A stretch of DNA of 64,000 nt from Corynebacterium halotolerans YIM 70093 = DSM 44683 (GTDB lineage Bacteria; Actinomycetota; Actinomycetes; Mycobacteriales; Mycobacteriaceae). How positions within the stretch are numbered: the first letter of the stretch is position 1; the number at the start of each line of letters is the position of its first letter. The notes below the pieces were generated by a model that saw only the letters and a list, made by a program, of their open reading frames with translations, did no database searches and was not told where the DNA came from. The stretch covers positions 1,158,075 through 1,222,074 of the forward strand of contig NC_020302.1 in NCBI RefSeq assembly GCF_000341345.1, given 5' to 3'. Shown in pieces: positions 51,291 to 59,990 of this stretch. The position numbers and the translations under genes were made by a program.

Positions 51291-52508
51291 GTGAGGACCC
51301 AACCGAATGTCTTAGCTATTGTTCTCGCCGGCGGTGAAGGGAAACGACTGTTCCCGTTGACCGAGGACCGGGCGAAGCCCGCCGTCCCCTTCGGCGGCGC
51401 GTACCGACTGATCGATTTCGTGCTGTCGAACCTGGTCAACGCCGGCTACCTGAAGATCGCCGTGCTGACGCAGTACAAGTCGCACTCGCTCGACCGGCAC
51501 ATCTCCGAGGCCTGGTCGCTGTCCGGGCCTACGAGCCAGTACATCGCCTCGGTGCCTGCCCAGCAGCGCCGCGGCAAGCGCTGGTTCACCGGTTCCGCGG
51601 ACGCGCTCCTGCAGTCGCTGAACCTGATCTACGACGAGAAGCCGGCCTACGTCATCGTCTTCGGTGCGGACCACGTCTACCGCATGGACCCGTTCCAGAT
51701 GGTCCAGGAGCACATCGCCTCCGGCAGGTCCTGCTCCGTCGCGGGCATCCGCGTCCCGCGCCAGGAGGCCACCGCCTTCGGCTGCATCCAGTCCGACGAC
51801 GACGGCACGATCACCCAGTTCCTGGAGAAGCCGGCCGACCCGCCGAGCACCCCGGACGATCCGGACGTGGCGTACGCGTCCATGGGCAACTACGTCTTCA
51901 CCACCGAGGCACTCGTCCAGGCGCTGCTGGAGGACGAGAACAACCCGGACTCCGACCACGACATGGGCGGCGACATCATCCCGTACTTCGTGGATCGCGG
52001 CGACGCCCACGTCTACGACTTCTCCACCAACGAGGTTCCGGGCGCCACCGAGCGTGACAAGGGCTACTGGCGCGACGTCGGCACCATCGACGCCTTCTAT
52101 GAGGCGCACATGGACCTGATCTCGGTGCACCCGGTGTTCAACCTCTACAACGGGATGTGGCCGATCCACTCCACCGACAACAAGAACCTCCCGCCGGCGA
52201 AGTTCACCCAGGGCGGCATCGCCCAGTCCTCCATGGTTGCCCCGGGCTCCATCATCTCCGGTGGTACCGTCCGCAACTCCGTGCTCTCGGGCGATGTGCA
52301 CGTCGCGGAGGGGGCAACCGTCGAGGGCTCCGTCCTCATGCCGGGCGTGCGTATCGGCAAGGGCGCGGTCGTCCGCCACGCCATCCTCGACAAGAACGCC
52401 TACGTCCGTGAGGGCGAGATCATCGGCGTGGACCGGGCCCGCGACGAGGCGCGCTTCAAGATCAGCCCCGGCGGCGTCGTGGTCGTCGGCAAGAACCAGG
52501 TGGTCTAG
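51291..52508 (+). CDS. glgC: Glucose-1-phosphate adenylyltransferase GlgC
   Basis: A 405-residue ADP-glucose pyrophosphorylase, the committed step of glycogen synthesis. It has [40 protein letters not shown] and the [10 protein letters not shown] nucleotide site. The C-terminal part is a left-handed beta helix with [15 protein letters not shown]. The GTG at 51291 lies seven bases after TATGTT, which fits a leaderless start; an in-frame ATG at 51279 would add four residues and is possible. A 17-bp hairpin follows the stop. Confidence 0.95.
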   Translation: MRTQPNVLAIVLAGGEGKRLFPLTEDRAKPAVPFGGAYRLIDFVLSNLVNAGYLKIAVLTQYKSHSLDRHISEAWSLSGPTSQYIASVPAQQRRGKRWFTGSADALLQSLNLIYDEKPAYVIVFGADHVYRMDPFQMVQEHIASGRSCSVAGIRVPRQEATAFGCIQSDDDGTITQFLEKPADPPSTPDDPDVAYASMGNYVFTTEALVQALLEDENNPDSDHDMGGDIIPYFVDRGDAHVYDFSTNEVPGATERDKGYWRDVGTIDAFYEAHMDLISVHPVFNLYNGMWPIHSTDNKNLPPAKFTQGGIAQSSMVAPGSIISGGTVRNSVLSGDVHVAEGATVEGSVLMPGVRIGKGAVVRHAILDKNAYVREGEIIGVDRARDEARFKISPGGVVVVGKNQVV

Positions 52509-52538
52509 GGCGCTTACCGACGCCCACCCGGCTCACCC

Positions 52539-52578
52539 GAGGCCGGTCCCGCGACACCGAGGTCGCGGGACCGGCCTC
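52539..52578. terminator. Terminator between glgC and the O-methyltransferase gene
   Basis: A perfect 17-bp stem, GAGGCCGGTCCCGCGAC with its complement, and a six-base loop, followed on the plus side by TTGTGTG. It lies between converging genes and may stop both. Confidence 0.87.
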
Positions 52579-52607
52579 TTGTGTGTGGGCAGTGGGGCAG
52601 GGGGCAA

Positions 52608-53252
52608 TCAGATCTTGGTCACCAGGGTCAGGCCCGCGCCCAGCGGCAGGCGCGTGACGACCGCGTCCTCGAGTTCGTGGACCTGCTGGTCGGCCTCGCG
52701 CGCGGCGGCGGTGTCGCGGTCACGACGGGACTCGTCGGCGAGCGTGCCGTCGAGGAGGGCGTCGGCCAGGACGAGCGTCCCGCCCTTGGCCAGCAGGGGC
52801 CAGGCGGCGGTGATCGTGGCCGACAGCTCCATGGGAGGAACCTCGGCGTAGACCAGCTGGTAGGCGTTGGTGGCCAGGCGTCCCATCACGTCCAGCGGGC
52901 GTGAGGGCAGGAACCGCACGCGGGAGGGGGAGTAGCCGGCGGCGCGGAAGATGCTGCGCGCCTGCTTCTGATGCTCGGCCTCCGGGTCGATGCATGTCAG
53001 TGCGCCGCGCCCGCCGAGGCCGCGCAGGATGTACAGGCCCACCACACTGGCGGCCGGGGTGACGGCGACGGCGCCGGCGGATTTCTCCGTGGCGGTGGAG
53101 GCGGCGAGGGTCGTCAGCAGCTGCCCGGTCACCTCGTCGGGGACGGTCAGGCCGAACTCCGCGGCGTCGTGACGCGCCTCGGCGAGGGCCTCGGGCGTCT
53201 CCGTCGTGGACTCGATGTAGGAGCGCAGTGCATCAAAAGCCGTGTCAGTCAC
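52608..53252 (-). CDS. O-methyltransferase family protein
   Basis: A 214-residue SAM-dependent methyltransferase of the COG4122 (catechol/caffeoyl-CoA type) family, the Rv1220c-like member that lies beside sigE in mycolata. The SAM region is AVAVTPAASVVGLYILRGLG near residue 65, followed by LTCIDPEAEHQKQA and VYAEVPPMELSATI. The metal Asp appears in LVLADALLDG. The substrate is unknown. A TAGACT box seven bases before the GTG at 53252 favours this start; longer upstream frames lack it. It is divergent from sigE. Confidence 0.87.
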   Translation of the reverse strand: MTDTAFDALRSYIESTTETPEALAEARHDAAEFGLTVPDEVTGQLLTTLAASTATEKSAGAVAVTPAASVVGLYILRGLGGRGALTCIDPEAEHQKQARSIFRAAGYSPSRVRFLPSRPLDVMGRLATNAYQLVYAEVPPMELSATITAAWPLLAKGGTLVLADALLDGTLADESRRDRDTAAAREADQQVHELEDAVVTRLPLGAGLTLVTKI

Positions 53253-53415
53253 GCGGTCAAGTCTAGATCCCCGGAACGCTGAGGGGGCCGGACACTCCCT
53301 CCCACCAGCGAAGTTGTGACGGGTGGGAGAAGTGGGGACAGAGTGCCGTGTCCTCACAGTGTTTTTCCAGATCGCTGTGTAGTGTTATTCAGTCCGGTCC
53401 GGCACAATACATGTC

Positions 53416-54042
53416 ATGACGAGAGATGAGAGCACGTCCGACGTACCGGGTCCCCAAGACAACGAGGAGCTGTCCGGCACCGCCGCGTTCGACGCCGGGC
53501 AGGGCGATATGCCGGGCTGGGGGGAGCTCGTCGCCGAGCACGCCGACAGCGTCTACCGTCTCGCTTTCCGTCTCTCCGGCAACCAGCACGACGCCGAGGA
53601 TCTCACCCAGGAGACCTTCATGCGTGTGTTCCGTTCGCTCAAGAAGTACCAGCCCGGCACTTTCGAGGGTTGGCTGCACCGCATCACGACGAATCTGTTC
53701 CTGGACATGGTCCGCCACCGGAACAAGATCCGCATGGAGGCCCTTCCGGAGGACTACGAACGCGTGCCCGGCACCGAGATGACCCCGGAACAGGCCTACA
53801 ACGTGGCCAACCTGGATCCGGCGCTGCAGGACGCGCTCGACACCCTCGGCCCTGATTTCCGCGTCGCGGTCGTCCTCTGTGACGTGATCGGCATGACCTA
53901 CGACGAGATCGCCGACACCCTCGGCGTGAAGATGGGTACCGTCCGTTCCCGCATCCACCGCGGACGCTCCCAGTTGCGCGCCAGCATCGAGGCCGCGGCC
54001 CGGGAGAGCGAGGACGCCAAGCTGCTGCTCCCGACCCGCTGA
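53416..54042 (+). CDS. sigE: ECF sigma factor SigE
   Basis: A 208-residue extracytoplasmic-function sigma factor for envelope stress. An N-terminal extension of about 40 residues precedes region 2 ([20 protein letters not shown] and [19 protein letters not shown]). A linker leads to region 4 ([19 protein letters not shown] with [14 protein letters not shown]). The anti-sigma gene follows 53 bases downstream, as in C. glutamicum. The promoter region carries TAGTGTTAT about 35 bases before the ATG; autoregulation is likely in the family but no SigE-type -35 was identified with confidence. Confidence 0.95.
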   Translation: MTRDESTSDVPGPQDNEELSGTAAFDAGQGDMPGWGELVAEHADSVYRLAFRLSGNQHDAEDLTQETFMRVFRSLKKYQPGTFEGWLHRITTNLFLDMVRHRNKIRMEALPEDYERVPGTEMTPEQAYNVANLDPALQDALDTLGPDFRVAVVLCDVIGMTYDEIADTLGVKMGTVRSRIHRGRSQLRASIEAAARESEDAKLLLPTR

Positions 54043-54095
54043 TCCTGAAAAGGAGTAGCCTGTCTGGGGAATAGGTGAGGAGGTCCGAAGTCCCG

Positions 54096-54605
54096 ATGAT
54101 GGAACCGAGAGCGCGGCAGCGATCCGGCTCACTGAAGAAGGCGACGGCCAAGGCCGGCAGTGCCGCGCGATCAGCCGCCAAGGTTGTCCCGGCGGGGAGC
54201 CGGGCAAGCGGTCGATCCAAGGCGAAGGTCCGGCCCCGGTCGCGCAAGAAGAATTTCGCCTCCGTGGAGCACCTGTCCCCGGAGGCGGTGGCGGCGTTCG
54301 TGGACGGTGAGCTCAGCGACTGCGCGTGCCACCGGGCCCGTGTACATCTCGTGCACTGCCCCGAGTGCCGCGCGGAGATCCACCACCAGCGTGGCGCCTC
54401 GGAGTGGCTGCGCGGCTCCAACACCACCGACGAGGTGCGCGCCCCCAGCGATCTGCTGGCGCGCCTGACCGGTATCGCGACCACCCCGATACACCCCGGC
54501 CCCGACGCCGAATCCATGCCCTACCAGCGGCCGGAGGGGCTGCTGGACAAGTTCGAGGTGCTGATGCGCGCCGTCAAGCGCAACCAGACCCAGCGCAGCG
54601 ACTGA
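54096..54605 (+). CDS. cseE: Zinc-containing anti-sigma factor CseE
   Basis: A 169-residue cytosolic anti-sigma factor of SigE. The ZAS zinc motif is VHLVHCPEC (HxxxCxxC) near residue 85, in an anti-sigma domain that starts with HLSPEAVAAFVDGELS. The first 60 residues are strongly basic (RARQRSGSLKKATAKAG), an odd feature that may bind nucleic acid or membrane. No transmembrane helix is present. AGGAGG lies 12 bases before the ATG at 54096; a GTG at 54075 would add seven residues. A TAGCCT box at 54056 may give separate transcription. Confidence 0.88.
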   Translation: MMEPRARQRSGSLKKATAKAGSAARSAAKVVPAGSRASGRSKAKVRPRSRKKNFASVEHLSPEAVAAFVDGELSDCACHRARVHLVHCPECRAEIHHQRGASEWLRGSNTTDEVRAPSDLLARLTGIATTPIHPGPDAESMPYQRPEGLLDKFEVLMRAVKRNQTQRSD

Positions 54606-54715
54606 CCCGGCGGGCCGCGCCCGCGGGGCCCGGGGTGGCGGCGTTCGGGGGCCCCACGTCTCACCCACGGAAGCCTGGTTGAGCGCTCGCCGCCGCGGCG
54701 GACTAAGGTGGATGT

Positions 54716-55207
54716 GTGTTTTCGAGTATCGGTTGGGGTGAAATCATCACCCTGGTGGTCGTCGGCCTGATCATCATCGGCCCAGAGCGTCTCCCTGGAT
54801 TCATTGAGGATGTGCGCGCCGCGATCTTCGCCGCCCGCCGCGCGATCAATAACGCGAAGGCCGAGCTCAACGGTGAACTGGGCCCGGAGTTCGACGAGTT
54901 CCGCAGGCCGCTCCAGCAGGTCGCCGAGTGGCAGCGGATGGGCCCGCGGGCGGCGTTGACGAGGACCCTGTTCGACGGCGACGAGGAGTACCTCGACACC
55001 TTTGACCCGAAGAAGATGATGGAGGAGGACCCGCAGGCCGCCTCCCGCCCGCCACGACAGGGACAACCGGCGCAGCAGCCGCCGACCCCGGCGCCGCCCG
55101 CACAGCCCGGCCCCTCCGGCCCGTCTGGATCAGGGCACGATGGGCCAGGCACCCCCAGGGGGAACTACGCCGAGGGCGGCGGCTTCTCCTGGGCGGACAT
55201 CACCTGA
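54716..55207 (+). CDS. tatB: Sec-independent translocase subunit TatB
   Basis: A 163-residue Tat component. An N-terminal helix ([16 protein letters not shown]) with the conserved GPERLPGF hinge is followed by an amphipathic helix, [18 protein letters not shown], and a Pro/Gln/Gly-rich tail. TatB with TatC receives twin-arginine precursors. TAAGGT lies six bases ahead of the GTG, fitting a leaderless message. Its place after sigE-cseE is conserved in actinobacteria. A terminator follows. Confidence 0.93.
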   Translation: MFSSIGWGEIITLVVVGLIIIGPERLPGFIEDVRAAIFAARRAINNAKAELNGELGPEFDEFRRPLQQVAEWQRMGPRAALTRTLFDGDEEYLDTFDPKKMMEEDPQAASRPPRQGQPAQQPPTPAPPAQPGPSGPSGSGHDGPGTPRGNYAEGGGFSWADIT

Positions 55208-55231
55208 CCGCCCGGCCCGCCCGGACATGGG

Positions 55232-55268
55232 GAAAGGCTCCGATTCCACGGGGGAATCGGAGCCTTTC
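55232..55268. terminator. Terminator between tatB and mrp
   Basis: A perfect 16-bp stem, GAAAGGCTCCGATTCC with its complement, with a five-base loop. The arms carry AAAG on the left and CTTT on the right, so a U tract is part of the stem in both directions. It serves converging tatB and mrp. Confidence 0.9.
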
Positions 55269-55288
55269 TCCGTGTCGGACCGCCGTGA

Positions 55289-56422
55289 CTACCGGCGGGT
55301 GACGCCCAGGCCGAGCGGCCTACCGGCGAGGGAGTCGCGGCGCACGACCAACTGGTCGGCGATCTCCCGGATGGCCTGGCCGGCCGGGGAGTCCGGGTCG
55401 GAGATCGCGACGGGGTTGCCGTCATCGCCGTGGACGCGCACCTGCGGGTCGAGCGGCACCTGGCCGAGCAGGTTGACCTGGCCGCCCGTCAGGGAGGTGA
55501 GACGGTCGGCGACGTGCTGGCCGCCGCCGGAGCCGAAGACGTCCATGGTGGTGCCGTCGGGCATGACCATGGCGGACATGTTCTCGATGACGCCACCGAC
55601 GCGCTGGCGGGTCTGCTGGGAGATGGAGCCGGCGCGCTCGGCGACCTCCGCGGCCGCGGCCTGCGGGGTGGTCACGATGAGCAGCTCGGCGTTGGGCACC
55701 AGCTGGGCCACGGAGATGGCCACGTCGCCGGTTCCGGGCGGCAGATCCATGAACAGGACGTCGAGGTCGCCCCAGAAGACGTCGGCGAGGAACTGCTGGA
55801 TGGCGCGGTGGAGCATGGGCCCGCGCCACACGACGGGCGCGTTGCCCTCGACGAAGTGGCCGATGGAGATCAGCTTCACGCCGTGGGCGATCGGCGGCAT
55901 GATCATGTCGTCGACGGCCGTCGGGGCCTGGTCCGAGCCGAGCAGGCCGGGCACGGAGTGGCCGTAGATGTCGGCGTCGAGCACACCGACGCGCAGCCCC
56001 TGCCGGGCCAGCTCGACGGCGAGGTTGACGGTCATGGAGGACTTGCCGACGCCGCCCTTGCCCGAGGCCACCGCGTAGACGCGGGTGGTGGAGTCGGGCT
56101 GGGCGAAGGGGATCACCGGCTCGGCGGCGTTGCCGCGCAGGGAGTTGCGCATCTCCCTGCGTTGCTCGTCGCTCATCACGTCCAGGGAGACGGTGACGTT
56201 GCCGACGCCCTCGATGTCCTCGAGGGCGGCCTGGGTGTTGTTCTGGATGGTGGACTTCATCGGGCAGCCCGCGATGGTGAGGTAGACCTCCACCGCGACA
56301 TCCGAGCCGTTGATGGCCACCGATTTGACCATGCCCAGCTCGGTGATGGGCTTGCCGATTTCTGGATCCTCTACGCGGGAGAGCGCGCTGCGGACAGCGG
56401 ATTCGGTGATTGCAGACATCAT
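55289..56422 (-). CDS. mrp: Mrp/NBP35 family iron-sulfur cluster carrier ATPase
   Basis: A 377-residue P-loop ATPase thought to carry or insert Fe-S clusters. An N-terminal MIP18/DUF59 domain (about 5-90; EDPEIGKPITELGMVKSV) is followed by the deviant Walker A ASGKGGVGKSS near residue 120, DADIYGHSVP, and DLPPGTGDVAIS. The paired CxxC found in many Mrp proteins near the C-terminus is not seen. Two overlapping ATGs at 56422 and 56419 are possible starts with GGGAG just upstream. Confidence 0.9.
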   Translation of the reverse strand: MMSAITESAVRSALSRVEDPEIGKPITELGMVKSVAINGSDVAVEVYLTIAGCPMKSTIQNNTQAALEDIEGVGNVTVSLDVMSDEQRREMRNSLRGNAAEPVIPFAQPDSTTRVYAVASGKGGVGKSSMTVNLAVELARQGLRVGVLDADIYGHSVPGLLGSDQAPTAVDDMIMPPIAHGVKLISIGHFVEGNAPVVWRGPMLHRAIQQFLADVFWGDLDVLFMDLPPGTGDVAISVAQLVPNAELLIVTTPQAAAAEVAERAGSISQQTRQRVGGVIENMSAMVMPDGTTMDVFGSGGGQHVADRLTSLTGGQVNLLGQVPLDPQVRVHGDDGNPVAISDPDSPAGQAIREIADQLVVRRDSLAGRPLGLGVTRR

Positions 56423-56443
56423 CTCCCGATAGTAGTACGAGAC

Positions 56444-57031
56444 CTATCGTCCAAGATTCTCGCCCGGGTCATCCGGGTTGTCGACGATGTCGCCCTGGAT
56501 CGGCTCGGACAGATCCCCCGCCGAGTCAATGGCGTCCGCCGAGACGTCGTCGAGCTTGGCCTCGATGCGCTCCATCAGCGAGCGCAGATCCTCGAGTTCG
56601 TGGCGCAGGTAGTCGCGGGAGACCATGTCGCCCACGGCCAGGCGCACACCGGCCAGCTCCCGGGCGAGGAACTCGGTGTCGGCCTTCGTCTGCTCGGAGC
56701 GGCGCCGGTCGGCGGTGATGGTCACCTTGTCCCGGTCCTCCTGCCGGTTCTGTGCGAGCAGGATCAGCGGGGCGGCGTAGGCGGCCTGCGTGGAGAACGC
56801 CAGGTTGAGCAGGATGAAGGGGTAGGGGTCCCAGTTCCACCAGAAACCGCCGATGTTGAGCGAGATCCAGATGATCACGATGACCGTCTGCCACATCAGG
56901 TACTGGCCGGTGCCGAAGAAGCGGGCGACCTTCTCGGCGGCGGCACCGACGGCGTCGTCGTCGAAGCGCAGCAGTTTCTTCCGGCGTGCGCCCAGGGGCG
57001 TGTCCAGCTCGGAGCGGATGTACTCAGCCAC
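56444..57031 (-). CDS. DUF1003 membrane protein
   Basis: A 195-residue membrane protein with two central helices (YLMWQTVIVIIWISLNIGGF and FILLNLAFSTQAAYAAPLIL) and the conserved DPYPFILLNLAFS motif of DUF1003. A charged C-terminal coiled coil follows (LRHELEDLRSLMERIEAKL). The GTG at 57031 overlaps the end of the MgtE-N/CBS gene by eight bases, with AAGGAG nine bases upstream. The two are conserved neighbours in actinobacteria, so this gene may help its partner, but its role is unknown. Confidence 0.87.
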   Translation of the reverse strand: MAEYIRSELDTPLGARRKKLLRFDDDAVGAAAEKVARFFGTGQYLMWQTVIVIIWISLNIGGFWWNWDPYPFILLNLAFSTQAAYAAPLILLAQNRQEDRDKVTITADRRRSEQTKADTEFLARELAGVRLAVGDMVSRDYLRHELEDLRSLMERIEAKLDDVSADAIDSAGDLSEPIQGDIVDNPDDPGENLGR

Positions 57032-58328
57032 GCGGCATCTCCTTTCGGGCGTGCGGGCTGCCGGGCCGCAGTCCGGCGGCGCGCCAGTCCTCGGGCAGCA
57101 TGTGGTCGAGCAGGTCGTCGACGGCCACCGCGCCCAGCAGGTGGTTGTCCTCGTCGAGGACGGGACCGCACACCAGGTTGTAGGTGGCGAAGTAGCGGGC
57201 GGCGGTCTCCTGGTCGTCATCGGCGTACAGCGGCGGCAGATCCGGATCGAGGATGCCAGAGACCAGGGTCGACGGCGGCTCCCGCAGCAGCTTCTGCAGG
57301 TGCACGCAGCCGAGGTACTTGCCCGTCGGGGTGGCCGTCGGCGGGCGGACGACGAAGACCAGCGAGGCCAGTGACGTCGGCAGGTCCGGATCGCGGGCGA
57401 GGGCCAGCGCCTCGGCGACGGTCGTCTGCGGGGAGAGGATGAGCGGCTCCGGGGTCATCAGCGCGCCGACGGTGTCGGGGGAGAAGCCCATCAGGCGGCG
57501 CACCGGGGCGGAGTCCTCCGGGTCCATCAGCTCCAGCAGCACCTCCGCCGTCGTGTCGGGCAGCTCCTGGAGGATGTCGGCGGCGTCGTCGGGATCCATC
57601 TCCTCGAGGACGACGGCGGCGCGCTCGATGTCGAGGGCCGCCAGCAGCTCCGTCTGGTGATCCTCCGGCAGCTCCTGGAGGATGTCGGCCAGCCGCTCGT
57701 CGTTGAGCTCGTTGGCCAGCCGGTGACGCTGCGAGGCCGGCAGGTCGTGGAGGTAGTTCGCCACGTCCGCCGGGCGCATCCGGTCGAAGGCCGCGATCGT
57801 CTCGGCCAGGGTGTCGGTCTGGCCGACGCCCGCCGCGGTGACGCCGTGGATGTGGTTCCAGGGCACGGTGGACAGCCGTGGGGAGCGGCCGAATTTCGGG
57901 CGGGCGCCGAAGACGGCGACCCGCGCGATCACCCAGTCGCGGGTGCGGGTGCGCTCGAGTTCGACGTCGGCGATCTCGACGGCCCGGCCGTGCAGGTGCT
58001 CCAGCTCCGGGTCGTCGGTGTGGACCTTCGAGCCGATCAGATCGCCCATGACGGTCAGCTCACCGGTGCGGGCCTGGAACGCGCGGATGGACACCGACCC
58101 GGAGACCAGCGTGATGTCACCGGGTTCGATGGCTGCGATGCGCAACATCGGCAGGAAGATGCGGCGTTTGTTCACCAGCTCGACGACCAGCCCGAGCGCA
58201 CGCGACGCCTGGCCCTCCGGACGGATGTTCACGACGACGTCGCGCACACGCCCGATCGGCTCGGTGTCCGGGCCACGAACCTGCAGGCCGGCCAGGCGGC
58301 CAGCGTAGACGCGCGTTATTCCACTCAT
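57024..58328 (-). CDS. PRC-barrel / MgtE N-terminal / CBS domain protein
   Basis: A 434-residue cytosolic protein. The first 90 residues look like a PRC barrel (YAGRLAGLQVRGPDTEPIGR), with a second similar section to about 170. An MgtE intracellular N domain (about 190-295; HDLPASQRHRLANELNDERL, EEMDPDDAADILQELP) and a pair of CBS domains (about 300-425, starting MTPEPLILSP) follow. The transmembrane domain of true MgtE magnesium channels is absent, so it is a sensor or regulatory subunit rather than a channel itself. It probably acts with the DUF1003 membrane protein. Confidence 0.87.
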   Translation of the reverse strand: MSGITRVYAGRLAGLQVRGPDTEPIGRVRDVVVNIRPEGQASRALGLVVELVNKRRIFLPMLRIAAIEPGDITLVSGSVSIRAFQARTGELTVMGDLIGSKVHTDDPELEHLHGRAVEIADVELERTRTRDWVIARVAVFGARPKFGRSPRLSTVPWNHIHGVTAAGVGQTDTLAETIAAFDRMRPADVANYLHDLPASQRHRLANELNDERLADILQELPEDHQTELLAALDIERAAVVLEEMDPDDAADILQELPDTTAEVLLELMDPEDSAPVRRLMGFSPDTVGALMTPEPLILSPQTTVAEALALARDPDLPTSLASLVFVVRPPTATPTGKYLGCVHLQKLLREPPSTLVSGILDPDLPPLYADDDQETAARYFATYNLVCGPVLDEDNHLLGAVAVDDLLDHMLPEDWRAAGLRPGSPHARKEMPRG

Positions 58329-58421
58329 GGTGTTCCAGTCTAGACGCGGTGGGAGGAACCTTCGCCCCAGCTCGGACGTTCTCCCGACGAGCGCAGTTTA
58401 TTACCGAAAGGAAGTTTTCCC

Positions 58422-58958
58422 GTGAGCAACCCACAGAACCGGAACCCGGACAACCGCACGTCCCGCAGTCTGCGGGAGCGTCCCTCCGGCTGGCCCGTCG
58501 GCAGCTTCAACTCCTACGCCGACGCCCAGGCGGTCGTCGACAAGTTGTCGGATCAGGAGTTTCCCGTCAGCCAGCTGACCATCGTCGGCGTGGATCTGAT
58601 GGAGGTCGAGCGCGTGACCGGCCGACTGACCTGGGGGCGGGTCCTCGGCGGCGGGGCGCTGTCGGGCGCCTGGATGGGTGTGTTCTTCGGCCTGCTGCTG
58701 GGCATCCTCGGATTCGGCTTCTGGACGCCGATGCTGCTGGGTATCCTCATGGGCGCGGTCTTCGGCATCGTGCTCGCCGTCGTGCCCTACGCGTTCAGCC
58801 GGGGGCGGCGGGACTTCGTCTCCTCGACCGAGATCGTCGCCGGCCGCTACGACGTGCTGTGCGAGCCCGAGCACGCGGTGGAGGCCCGGGACGCCATCGC
58901 CCGGATGGGTCTCGGCCGCGGCGGGCGGCAGGCCCAGGGACCGGGGCAGGGGAGGTAG
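58422..58958 (+). CDS. General stress protein 17M-like membrane protein
   Basis: A 178-residue protein. The N-terminal half, GWPVGSFNSYADAQAVVDKL with FPVSQLTIVGVDL, resembles the heat-inducible YflT/general-stress-17M domain. Two glycine-rich membrane helices (MGVFFGLLLGILGFGFWTPM, LLGILMGAVFGIVLAVVPY) follow, then a short beta-rich tail (YDVLCEPEHAVEARDAIARM). Proteins of this layout are common in actinobacteria and of unknown role. GAAAGGAAG lies ahead of the ATG. It is divergent from the MgtE-N gene. Confidence 0.83.
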   Translation: MSNPQNRNPDNRTSRSLRERPSGWPVGSFNSYADAQAVVDKLSDQEFPVSQLTIVGVDLMEVERVTGRLTWGRVLGGGALSGAWMGVFFGLLLGILGFGFWTPMLLGILMGAVFGIVLAVVPYAFSRGRRDFVSSTEIVAGRYDVLCEPEHAVEARDAIARMGLGRGGRQAQGPGQGR

Positions 58959-59003
58959 AATCCCAGGGGTCCGCACCCCGCCCCCACTGACCTGAGGAGC
59001 AGC

Positions 59004-59717
59004 ATGTCGCGTAGTCGGTTGTCCAGGCCCCGGCGTTTTCCCCGGCGGGGGCCCCGGCTCGCCGCCGTCGGCTGCGCCGCGCTCACAGCCCTGGGAACTC
59101 TGACGGCCTGCTCGGGGCTGGAACCTGAGCGGGACAACAGCCCCCTGCGCGAGCAGCCGGTGACCATCTCCGTCAACTCCAGCTCGATCGGGCAGATGGT
59201 GCTCGGTGAGATGTACCAGCAGGTGCTCGCCGGCGAGGGACGACAGACCTTCCTGAGCCTGGAGAACGCCGCGGCGGCCGGCGACCGACTGGCCCGGCTG
59301 AACGAGAACAAGGCGGACCTCATGGTCGGCTGCACCGGGCACATGCTCTACCAGCTCTACCCCGAGAAGGCGAGGGAGATCTCGGAGGAGTACGTCGCCC
59401 GCAGGGACGATCCGAACGCCGGGGACTTCTCGCAGCTGACCTACGACGAATTCGTCGGCGCGCTGCCCGGCTATCTCGCCGTGCCGGATCCCTCCTCGGC
59501 GCAGGGCTGCTCCCAGGCCGACGGTACTCCCGAGCTGCCGCAGAACATCATCCCGATCTACCACAAGGAACTCTTCGACCGGGAGGAGCTCAAGGCGATC
59601 ACCGAGGCCGGGCGTCTGCTCACCACCGCCGATCTCCAGGAGATGGCGGAAGAGGCCGAGCGCCGTGGTTCGGTGCCCGAGGTCGTGGCCGAGTGGGTGG
59701 CCTCCCAGCCGATCTGA
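59004..59717 (+). CDS. Exported lipoprotein, glycine-betaine-binding-like fold
   Basis: A 237-residue lipoprotein. A basic start (RLSRPRRFPRRGPR) and hydrophobic AAVGCAALTALGTLTAC end in the lipobox LTAC, Cys near residue 36. The mature part (VTISVNSSSIGQMVLGEMYQ; NENKADLMVGCTGHMLYQL) resembles the OpuAC-type osmoprotectant-binding proteins but is shorter than usual. A protein at this place is conserved in corynebacteria. Two further Cys may pair. The ligand is unknown. GAGGAG lies seven bases before the ATG. Confidence 0.8.
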   Translation: MSRSRLSRPRRFPRRGPRLAAVGCAALTALGTLTACSGLEPERDNSPLREQPVTISVNSSSIGQMVLGEMYQQVLAGEGRQTFLSLENAAAAGDRLARLNENKADLMVGCTGHMLYQLYPEKAREISEEYVARRDDPNAGDFSQLTYDEFVGALPGYLAVPDPSSAQGCSQADGTPELPQNIIPIYHKELFDREELKAITEAGRLLTTADLQEMAEEAERRGSVPEVVAEWVASQPI

Positions 59718-59779
59718 TGCCGGGCGGGACTGGGCCATCATGAGCGTGGCCGTCCCCGCTGGATCCGTCGGCCGGTGTT

Positions 59780-59819
59780 CCCCGCGATCAGTAGCCCGCA
59801 GGGGTGGGTGATCGCGGGG
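59780..59819 (+). terminator. Possible terminator of the lipoprotein gene
   Basis: An 11-bp perfect stem, CCCCGCGATCA / TGATCGCGGGG, with an 18-base loop about 60 bases after the stop. The long loop and lack of a T run make it less sure than the next hairpin. Confidence 0.4.
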
Positions 59820-59897
59820 TCCACACCGCTCGCAGGGGATGAATGCGGCGGACTCCTTGCGTAGAACGGCTGGCGTGGGGAGCACCGGAAGAAAACA

Positions 59898-59937
59898 CCT
59901 CGCCCCCGCCCCCGGAAATCCGGGAGCGGGGGCGAGG
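59898..59937 (-). terminator. Terminator of odhA
   Basis: A long GC-rich hairpin with arms CCTCGCCCCCGC and GCGGGGGCGAGG, extended inward by CCCGG/CCGGG around an AAAT loop. On the minus strand it is followed by TGTTTTCTTCC. It lies 53 bases beyond the odhA stop. The remainder of 59718-59990 holds no gene. Confidence 0.85.
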
Positions 59938-59990
59938 CGGCGCCAGGGGACGAACCCCGGTGACCGGTCAGCCGGTCAGCCGTGGGCCGA

